Source: an uncultured Kordiimonas sp. (GTDB lineage Bacteria; Pseudomonadota; Alphaproteobacteria; Sphingomonadales; Kordiimonadaceae). From it: a stretch of 64,000 bases of DNA. This document shows, piece after piece, positions 8,750 to 15,742 of the stretch (its first letter is position 1; every line of letters starts with the position of its first letter). A model generated the notes under the pieces. That model ran no database searches, was not told where the DNA came from, and saw only the letters and a list, made by a program, of their open reading frames with translations. A program made the position numbers and the translations under genes. The stretch spans positions 1,048,152 to 1,112,151 of the forward strand of contig CANNEK010000001.1 in the NCBI GenBank assembly GCA_947503625.1, in the 5' to 3' direction.

Positions 8750-9019
8750 ATGGATGCTTTATACACCGCACTGGCTCACGATAAAGAGCATGTTGACGGC
8801 TACTACAAGAAGATCGGAGAGTTTTACAACTCACTGACACACCATGAGAAGAAAGTCTTTCATTCCAATGCTCAGCAAGCCAAAGCCAGTTCGCCAGATG
8901 TTGCTGCACTGTTCAACGACCCGGCCCAGAAAGCACAGCTGGAAACATATCTGAAAGATAAGGCCGGCTTGGAAGATGTACCCCAGGACGAAGACATGAT
9001 GGATACAGCTTTTTTCTAG
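8750..9019 (+). CDS. Small acidic protein, candidate RiPP precursor or partner
   Basis: This 89-residue protein is unrecognised. It is charged and mostly helical in character (DKEHVDGYYKKIGEFYNSL, QKAQLETYLKDKAGL). It ends in a short, different tail, DVPQDEDMMDTAFF, with an acidic patch before Thr-Ala-Phe-Phe. GAAAGGA lies 7 bases before the ATG, so translation should be strong. It sits directly behind the radical SAM gene and overlaps the end of the protease gene tail-to-tail by 4 bases. Size, position and a leader-like helical body suit a RiPP precursor. Against this, the C-terminus has only one Thr, no Cys and no Ser, so little is available for a dehydratase unless modification occurs elsewhere. 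A non-core recognition partner is the main alternative. Confidence 0.6.
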   Translation: MDALYTALAHDKEHVDGYYKKIGEFYNSLTHHEKKVFHSNAQQAKASSPDVAALFNDPAQKAQLETYLKDKAGLEDVPQDEDMMDTAFF

Positions 9020-10260
9020 GTACCAAGCTCGGGTTTGCCCTGACCTTGATACAGCGCACTCATGCCAAGTGACTGGCACATGGCATTGAGTGTCTGCTGC
9101 GCGCGCTCAGTCCGTTGCAGATTTCTGGGCATGCCGATGTAATTCTTGTCGGTCGCGAGCCTCGCCGCCAGCACCGCGGTAACGACCGCAACAGAATCAG
9201 ACGTACCAACCTGAGACGCATAAAGTGCTTTCCCGTCAGGTGACGGAACGGTGCTGGCTATGGCTGTGCCCGGGGCTATACACGTTAGCCCCTCACCAAA
9301 ATTGCTAACCATCGCCAGATATGTGCCCTGGGTTCCCTTTTTCAGGTTGGTTACAGGCTCAAAAACCTCATTGGTTTCCATCGTCGGCCCGTGAAAGTTT
9401 TTTTGACCAAGGGCTCCCACAGCAGCGACCCCGGGCACCGCAGCAGGATATCTAACTGGTTGCTCTCCGGTGTTCCCGGCAGCTGCGATACAAAATGCAC
9501 CCTTTTGCCTTGCGTATTCAATTGCTTCGGCCTGAGGCCGGGAGGGTGTATCGCTGCTCAAACTGAGATTGATCAAGTCGACGCCGACATCACCTGCAAG
9601 GAAACGAATTGCCTCTGCAACGTCATTTGCATTCGCACCGTGCGCATCCTTTGGGTAAACCCTCACAGATGAGATCGCCGCTCCGGGGGCAATACCAGCC
9701 GGATGTGTTTGATCGCTCGGGCGCGCGCCAATAAGCCCGGCCATCATTGTACCATGATAGGATACATCACGACCGTCAGCTGTTTTCACACCATCAATGA
9801 TAGCACCAAGGTCTTCAACGTGAGAAAGGTAAGGGTGAGGGCCAACACCTGTGTCTACAAGGCCAATCTTAATACCTTGCCCTCGGCCAGGTTCATACTT
9901 TTCAATACCAAGTGCTTTATGCCACCAGCAAATGTTGCTTTCAAACTCGAATGGCGGGCAATCGATTTGAAGTGTGCCTCCCCATTTTGTGCTTGCACCA
10001 TACCAGTTGCCTGAACCAGACATGGCAGAGGCATAAACAGGCGTTTCTTTATTAGGCTCATAGCTTAAAACACAAGCCCCATCATCAGCTGAAACTCCGT
10101 TATGCACGTGCAACTGCCCGCTTTTTTTGTTTCTGACAACCAGAAAAACCAAAGCACCGGCAAGAGGGTGACCTGCAGATGTCACAATCACTGGCACAGT
10201 TTGTTGATTGGGCGAGGTTATTGATTTGCGGAGTTCGCCCAAGAGGTGAGAAAAAATCAT
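9016..10260 (-). CDS. Subtilisin-like (S8) serine protease without obvious signal peptide
   Basis: The 414-residue protein has a complete S8 catalytic set: Asp in KIGLVDTGVG (D136), His in YHGTMMAG (H169), the oxyanion Asn in AAAGNTGE (N263) and Ser in VGTSDSVAVV (S354). The serine motif GTSDSVA differs from the common GTSMAAP/GTSMATP. The first 100 residues look like an immunoglobulin-like or carboxypeptidase-regulatory domain (VPVIVTSAGHPLAGALVFLVV). I see no secretion signal, so the enzyme is probably cytosolic, as expected for a peptide-maturing protease rather than a nutritional one. It lies downstream of the propeller sensor kinase (28-base gap, same strand) and is convergent with the small protein at 8750. 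Cleavage of that protein is an inference. Confidence 0.85.
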   Translation of the reverse strand: MIFSHLLGELRKSITSPNQQTVPVIVTSAGHPLAGALVFLVVRNKKSGQLHVHNGVSADDGACVLSYEPNKETPVYASAMSGSGNWYGASTKWGGTLQIDCPPFEFESNICWWHKALGIEKYEPGRGQGIKIGLVDTGVGPHPYLSHVEDLGAIIDGVKTADGRDVSYHGTMMAGLIGARPSDQTHPAGIAPGAAISSVRVYPKDAHGANANDVAEAIRFLAGDVGVDLINLSLSSDTPSRPQAEAIEYARQKGAFCIAAAGNTGEQPVRYPAAVPGVAAVGALGQKNFHGPTMETNEVFEPVTNLKKGTQGTYLAMVSNFGEGLTCIAPGTAIASTVPSPDGKALYASQVGTSDSVAVVTAVLAARLATDKNYIGMPRNLQRTERAQQTLNAMCQSLGMSALYQGQGKPELGT

Positions 10261-10288
10261 ACGCTATACCCGTCACTCATGTCCAAAC

Positions 10289-13200
10289 TCACTTCCTCGG
10301 TATTGTTATGGTGAAAACGGAGCCACCTTCTTCAGGCCGTCGGTACTCCACCGTACCCGATAAAGCACCAACAACGAGATTGTGTACAATGTGCAGGCCC
10401 AGCCCGGTATTTCCCTGACCGCGCCGCGTAGTAAAAAAGGGTTCAAATATCTTTTCCTGATTGATGGCAGAGATACCTTTGCCGTTGTCAGCGACAGTGA
10501 CGACGGTAGCATCGGAAGTCTGGGCAGCGTCAATCCTGATATCACCTGACTCGCCAGAGCCAAAAGCATGCGTAACTGCATTTGTAACCAGATTGGTGAC
10601 AACCTGGCTCAAAGCGCCGGCATTGATCAACAACCTGATCTTTTCGTCCCCGGTTACGCTCGCTACATGCCCTTTTTCCATGAGTAGTGGTTTAACGCTA
10701 ATCATCACATCGCGCAGATATGGCACCAGCTGAATGTCAGTTATTTGCTGACTCGTCTGATCCGCCGAAACCAACTTGAAACTCTGGATCATGTCTGCGG
10801 CTTTTTGGGCGTTATTAAGTGTCAACCGCCCAAGGTCATGGCTTAATTCCAAAAACCGCTCGAGGTCCGGTTTGGTGATTTGTTCGCCAGCCAGTTTATT
10901 CCGGATTTTACCGACCTCGCTTTCTATCTGTGATGCGCCGCTTACCACAAGGCCAATAGGAGTATTAACCTCATGTGCAACGCCTGCTACCAGCCCCCCG
11001 AGCGCCGCAAGCTTCTCCGATTGAATGAGCTTGCTTTGCGTCTCTTTAAGTTCAGACATCGTGCGTTCAATTTTCACATTTCGCTGTGCAAGTTCTGACC
11101 TCTGCCGTTCAATTTTTTCTGTACGCTCCACGACCTGCTCTTCCAGCTTTCGCTGGCTTGCTTTCAAGACCGCCAGGCGCCCCTGATACAGGGCAAAAAG
11201 AGCTAAAAAGCCAACAGCTATGGCAAGAAACTGGAACCAGATAGTCTGGTAAAACGCCGGGAGAACCTCAAGGCGAATTTCGCTAGGGTACGTACTCGAA
11301 TTTCCGTTCCTGTCAAAAACGTTGATGTAAAGGGTATAGCCGCCGGGCGGAAGATTAGTATACGTCGCTGAGCGACGTGACGAATCTGTGTAAGTCCACT
11401 CTTTGTCAAACCCTTCCAGCCGGTGCGCATACGTATACGAGGCTGCATCAATTGGGGTCAAACTTGCATATTCGACCGTGAAATCCCTGTCATCTGGTGT
11501 CAACTCAATGTCCGCTGCATCTCGAAGGTCAGATGCGGCCCAGTCGAATATCTCTCTTCCTCCGACCACAAGTCGGGTAACTTCCGGCGCTTTAACTGTT
11601 TTGCGATGATCAAAAATCGACGGAGATAATATAGTCAGCCGCCTCAAGCCAGCGTAAACAAGCTCGCCAGATTCCGTCACATGGCCACCACGATCAGGAA
11701 CATTTACCGGACCATTCATATTGTCACCGAAAAAGACAGTCTTTCTTGTCTCTGGATCAAAAGCCAGAACACCCTCAGCCGTCGAAAACCACATCCGCCC
11801 CGTGCCGTCCTCAAGAACAGTGTTACTTGCCAAGCTACGATAGGGTGTTCCATCAAAAGGAAAAACAAACTCGGGCTCGGACGCGAAAGGTTCAGACGTG
11901 TAGGATATCTGTTCGCCGGCAATCCAAAGACGTCCTTTTCGGTCAATGGTCATGGCCCGTGCACTGCGCATGCGATCCTGACCTTCCTCTGCAGACATGC
12001 TGCGCACCCTGGATAGTTGACGTCGGTCAGGAGACAGGCGAAAAACGCCAGACCTTGTACCGATCCAAATGGTCTGGTCGGTATTTTCAAGCATCACCAG
12101 AACGGGGCCAAGATCCGCGGGAGATACGCCAGAAATCCCGATCGCTGCACTCTCCAGCGTTAACGTATGGGGGTCGATCGTGAACACGCCGCGCGAAAAT
12201 TCAGACAGCCATATAGTACCCGCCTGGTCTTCGAATATTGACACAAGATTCCAACCCTCAGTTCCCGGGACCATACGGGCACTTTCCTGTTCGAGATCGT
12301 AGATGTAAAGGCCCCGGCCAACAGTCGGCAGCCAGATACGCCGGTCACTTCCCTGAATAGCAGAAATCACCCAGAAAGGTTGGTTGTCCCCTGGGACTAG
12401 GTCTAGTGATTTCTCGAGTATCAGTGCATCGCCATCGCGATAAAAAATCGATGGGCGTTTGTCACGGCTGGACAAAAGCCAACGACCGTCATCTAACTCC
12501 AGCAGCATCCTGATATTGCTGTTTGATGCGAAAATCCCGGGCGCACCAGGGTCACTCTGGTATACAGAGACACCTACATTGCCGGGATCTACAACATTTA
12601 GCCCCGCACCCCAGGTGGGCACCCATATCAGTCCATCATCATCCTGTGTAACAGCAAATGTATTATTGGAACTCAAGCTACTGGCACGACCTGACACATG
12701 TTGCACCCTGCTGCTGGATTGATTTTGCCACTCGAGGACATCTATACCTCTATCTCGGTAACCGACCCAGATATCGCCGTTCCGGTCTTCCATCAGCTTC
12801 GTGACGAAACCGGGGGTCAGTTGATAGGGCGCTGCGCCGGGTTTAATAAGCAGCAACTCGGGAGAAGAGGTTTCCTTGCGTATCAGGCCAATTCCATCGG
12901 TTCCCATCCAAAGAGTACCATCGCGTTCAAACTGGATCACTGTCACATGATCAAGCGGGGCATCCGTGTCAACACCATAAACTTCTTCATAGCTTGTGAA
13001 GGTTGCTTTTACGGCATTGTAGCGTTGCAAATCACCACCAAGGCAAGCGACCCACAAGCTGCCTTCCAAATCGACGTCTGCAGCCAGGCACAGGTTGCTG
13101 CTCAGGCTTTCAGGATTAAGCGCATCATGCTTGTGACGCCTGAGCGTCTCCATATCCGGCATAAGCCGGACCATGCCATCTCCGAACACCATGAACACCA

Positions 13201-13690
13201 TGCTGCCGTCCGCCAACTCTTCAATAAAAAGAGTTTGTCCCGCAAAGTAATCGGCAGGGTCCTCAGGGTTATTGCCATACCTGCGGAAAGTGTGATCGCT
13301 TGGGTCATACATTGTGACACCATTTGACTCGGTGCCAACCCAAACTCTGTCTTTTTTGTCGACAACAACGCTTCTCAATCTGTTGCCGCTCAGTGAATTA
13401 AGGTTCTCTGAATCATGAATAAATTGCTTGAAACGATAACCGTCATATCGAAACAGGCCTGCGTATGTCGCGACCCAAACGAAGCCCTTTGAGTCCCGGG
13501 CAACACCTGCAATTTCTTGCGACAGAAGGCCTTGCTCCGGTCCAAAATGATGAAACTTGAGCTGAGGAGAGATCGAATTCTCCTGAGCATGAAGACCAAC
13601 TGGAACAATAGAAAACAGCGCCCCCAACAACAGGCAAACAGATTTATATCGCAGCTTGAAACTTTCAGGACTTCTCATTTTCCCCGCCAT
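10289..13690 (-). CDS. Two-component sensor kinase with beta-propeller, Y_Y_Y and histidine kinase domains
   Basis: The layout of this 1133-residue protein is: signal peptide (ending near GLHAQE, about residue 36); some 700 residues of Reg_prop repeats seen as recurring VWVGTxxGLxxY/IWLxxxGxGLxxYD units; a Y_Y_Y domain (SYTYAHRLEGFDKEWTYTDS); a membrane helix (IWFQFLAIAVGFLALFALYQ); a coiled coil; HisKA with GGLVAGVAHEVNTPIG (phospho-acceptor H906); and HATPase_c ending TGLGLHIVHN. It resembles the sensor half of the one-protein hybrids used for polysaccharide sensing but has no receiver or DNA-binding domain. It would signal from a periplasmic ligand to an unlinked regulator or to the hybrid kinase at 15743. 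A second in-frame ATG lies four codons in. It is divergent from the APH/HopA1 pair across only 45 bases. Confidence 0.9.
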   Translation of the reverse strand: MAGKMRSPESFKLRYKSVCLLLGALFSIVPVGLHAQENSISPQLKFHHFGPEQGLLSQEIAGVARDSKGFVWVATYAGLFRYDGYRFKQFIHDSENLNSLSGNRLRSVVVDKKDRVWVGTESNGVTMYDPSDHTFRRYGNNPEDPADYFAGQTLFIEELADGSMVFMVFGDGMVRLMPDMETLRRHKHDALNPESLSSNLCLAADVDLEGSLWVACLGGDLQRYNAVKATFTSYEEVYGVDTDAPLDHVTVIQFERDGTLWMGTDGIGLIRKETSSPELLLIKPGAAPYQLTPGFVTKLMEDRNGDIWVGYRDRGIDVLEWQNQSSSRVQHVSGRASSLSSNNTFAVTQDDDGLIWVPTWGAGLNVVDPGNVGVSVYQSDPGAPGIFASNSNIRMLLELDDGRWLLSSRDKRPSIFYRDGDALILEKSLDLVPGDNQPFWVISAIQGSDRRIWLPTVGRGLYIYDLEQESARMVPGTEGWNLVSIFEDQAGTIWLSEFSRGVFTIDPHTLTLESAAIGISGVSPADLGPVLVMLENTDQTIWIGTRSGVFRLSPDRRQLSRVRSMSAEEGQDRMRSARAMTIDRKGRLWIAGEQISYTSEPFASEPEFVFPFDGTPYRSLASNTVLEDGTGRMWFSTAEGVLAFDPETRKTVFFGDNMNGPVNVPDRGGHVTESGELVYAGLRRLTILSPSIFDHRKTVKAPEVTRLVVGGREIFDWAASDLRDAADIELTPDDRDFTVEYASLTPIDAASYTYAHRLEGFDKEWTYTDSSRRSATYTNLPPGGYTLYINVFDRNGNSSTYPSEIRLEVLPAFYQTIWFQFLAIAVGFLALFALYQGRLAVLKASQRKLEEQVVERTEKIERQRSELAQRNVKIERTMSELKETQSKLIQSEKLAALGGLVAGVAHEVNTPIGLVVSGASQIESEVGKIRNKLAGEQITKPDLERFLELSHDLGRLTLNNAQKAADMIQSFKLVSADQTSQQITDIQLVPYLRDVMISVKPLLMEKGHVASVTGDEKIRLLINAGALSQVVTNLVTNAVTHAFGSGESGDIRIDAAQTSDATVVTVADNGKGISAINQEKIFEPFFTTRRGQGNTGLGLHIVHNLVVGALSGTVEYRRPEEGGSVFTITIPRK

Positions 13691-13735
13691 GATATAACCC
13701 TGTTCAAGTATTTAACCTATTGACCGCGCGGCAGA

Positions 13736-14794
13736 ATGGCCACAAAAAAACAGCTTTCAGAAGAAATATCCGCCGTTTTGCGGCAGGCTGGTCTCATCAC
13801 AAAAGGCGAAAGCTGCAGCTGCGACTTTATTCCATCGCGACAATTGGCTGTGCATTGTGTCACAGACGGTGGAGTTCATTTCTTTGTAAAACAGTTAAAC
13901 GGCAATCACTCATTTGGTGATAAATGGATAGAACAGGTTTTCAGCAGCTCGCAATTCAAATACTCGCAACATCGGCCTAGAATCCACTTCAACGATCGTG
14001 GTTGGTTAATCAGCGATTTTTGTAAGCGCACTGAAACCCTGAAAAAAGTTCCCAGCGACATGCTGAGCAGCACGCTGGCAAGAACAATGGGAATGGCATT
14101 GGCATCACTGCATTCGCTGGGCACAGCGCCATTGAAAAACAGCCCAAAGCTCGGGCTTGCCAACCCTCAAAGCAATGTTCGGGCGATGCCCCCCCTAAGC
14201 CTGTCCAGCTACGCAGAAATGCCGGGACTGGACCGGGACATTTACGTGAGATACAGCCAGGGATGCGCCGAGGGGATTTCGATTCTTTCAGACCAACTAA
14301 GCTATAACAGCCCTATTCACGGGGACCTGCAGGGCGGCAACATTCTAATAACGCTTTCCGAAAACAATGCCTTTCATATTGTGGACTGGGAGCGCGCGAG
14401 CCCTGGTGATCCCTGCTGGGACCTCGGACATCTGCTCGCAGCTCTGCTACAGAGGTGGATCAGAACAATCAACGACCTGACGCCACCCCTTGATGAAATC
14501 CTGTCACTTAGACAGGGAACTTGGCCCCCGCAGGCGAGCTGGTACACACAGTTGCTAAACACCTATATTACCGAATTGCCAGAACTCACTCGCCATGAAG
14601 TCAGCGCAGCCAAAATAAGCCGTATTGCCGGCCATACAATTTTGGAGCGTTGCCGTAACATTCTGTACGTACGCGGCATATATTCTGGCCGCGATGTTCT
14701 CATGCTCGCCATTGCAGAAAAATTAGTCAACCAACCAGAACAGACTTTACTGTCTCTTCTGCCCGGGCTGAAACTTGGGGAGGCAGAGTTATGA
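13736..14794 (+). CDS. APH-fold phosphotransferase, putative RiPP Ser/Thr kinase subunit
   Basis: This 352-residue protein has the aminoglycoside-phosphotransferase (APH) kinase fold. Brenner's catalytic motif is intact, HGDLQGGN (195-202, catalytic D197), and the metal-binding aspartate lies in IVDWERASPGDPCWDLGH (D217). Its stop overlaps the start of a HopA1-family gene (ATGA at 14791-14794). That gene pairing is the split dehydratase of thioviridamide-type (TvaC/TvaD) and class V lanthipeptide (LxmK/LxmY) pathways, where the APH protein phosphorylates Ser/Thr and the HopA1 protein eliminates phosphate. Function is inferred from this pairing; an APH kinase alone could act on many small molecules. 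It is divergent from the sensor kinase, and both may share regulation. Confidence 0.82.
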   Translation: MATKKQLSEEISAVLRQAGLITKGESCSCDFIPSRQLAVHCVTDGGVHFFVKQLNGNHSFGDKWIEQVFSSSQFKYSQHRPRIHFNDRGWLISDFCKRTETLKKVPSDMLSSTLARTMGMALASLHSLGTAPLKNSPKLGLANPQSNVRAMPPLSLSSYAEMPGLDRDIYVRYSQGCAEGISILSDQLSYNSPIHGDLQGGNILITLSENNAFHIVDWERASPGDPCWDLGHLLAALLQRWIRTINDLTPPLDEILSLRQGTWPPQASWYTQLLNTYITELPELTRHEVSAAKISRIAGHTILERCRNILYVRGIYSGRDVLMLAIAEKLVNQPEQTLLSLLPGLKLGEAEL

Positions 14795-15738
14795 AAACTA
14801 GCGACCTGATATCCAAGATCAGTAAAGAGGTATGGTATGAGCCTGGTTCTGGTTGGGTACACGACGGAATTCGCCCAGGGCAATCAGATGAAATAATTAC
14901 CAACCTCTCGTATTTTCTCTATCAGAGCTATTACCTTGGTCTGCGCAAGGTAACGACTTCTGCTAATAAATTTTATGGCAAAATGACGGCTATAGCTGAA
15001 CGCGAAGACAAACAGTTTGCATCCGAACTTGAGCAAATGCTAGCTGGACAATATTATAAAAGTACCGGTTGGAGAATTGTTTCACGGCAAGGAACTTCTG
15101 CGATCATCGAACGAAATGGTATTGTACTCTCGGCAACCTCAGGAGAATGGCTTCCCGAAACAGCTTCCAAATCAATGGTAACGGTTGATATGCCGACCGC
15201 GCGCCGTTACGCCTCGCCAGGGTTTTTCAGTGCGTGTGGTACTCTAGCGCCACCCGACAAAACTGAACGGCTCGACCGGCTTTATATCAATGTTGCTCAG
15301 AACGACGCAGCTACTCTTTTTGTAAAAGTGTTGGAGCTGGCATCAGCTATGGAGACCGCAATAACTGCAAAGGTTGCCAATACAGCCAATGCATATGATA
15401 GATGCGACACATTGGTGGCGTATCTTCCGCGTAGATTTTTTCAACAAAACCTCGCTGAATTTGTTGACAGGCTTAACCTGGCGAACCTGAAAGTGCGCCC
15501 GACATCACCCGCTTTTACCAAACAACTGAAAAAAGGAGTGTCCTGGGCCCAGGACCCTCTATCAGACGGATGCGGACCCCTGGGCTTCGGCATGCATCGC
15601 TGCAGGATCATTGCGCAAGGGATGGAAAAGGCCTCCGCGAAAGGCCATCAGGAAATCGAAGAAAGTATTTTGCAAGAATGGCAAATATCGGGATTGGATG
15701 TCGACGCTCCACATCTATCACCAAGTCTCCCAGCTTAA
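14791..15738 (+). CDS. HopA1-family protein, putative phospho-Ser/Thr lyase subunit
   Basis: The 315 residues show the landmarks of the HopA1 family as I know it: LYQSYYLG near residue 45; RLYINVAQNDAATLFVKVLE (about 163-183); a central Y-D-R-C-D-T-L-V-A-Y-L-P strand; and the C-terminal block RPTSPAFTKQLKKGVSWAQD...GFGMHRCRIIAQ (about 232-275). Named after a Pseudomonas type III effector, the family is also the lyase partner of APH-type kinases in thioamitide and class V lanthipeptide biosynthesis. There it removes phosphate to leave dehydroalanine or dehydrobutyrine. The 4-base overlap with the kinase gene implies translational coupling. No type III secretion genes are present, which argues against an effector. 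It converges with the next gene, 4 bases away. Confidence 0.82.
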   Translation: MKTSDLISKISKEVWYEPGSGWVHDGIRPGQSDEIITNLSYFLYQSYYLGLRKVTTSANKFYGKMTAIAEREDKQFASELEQMLAGQYYKSTGWRIVSRQGTSAIIERNGIVLSATSGEWLPETASKSMVTVDMPTARRYASPGFFSACGTLAPPDKTERLDRLYINVAQNDAATLFVKVLELASAMETAITAKVANTANAYDRCDTLVAYLPRRFFQQNLAEFVDRLNLANLKVRPTSPAFTKQLKKGVSWAQDPLSDGCGPLGFGMHRCRIIAQGMEKASAKGHQEIEESILQEWQISGLDVDAPHLSPSLPA

Positions 15739-15742
15739 TCGG

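Noticed and set aside
14791-15738. Type III secretion effector, from the HopA1 name.
   Set aside because: No secretion or chaperone genes are nearby, and overlap with an APH kinase fits the dehydratase pairing much better.
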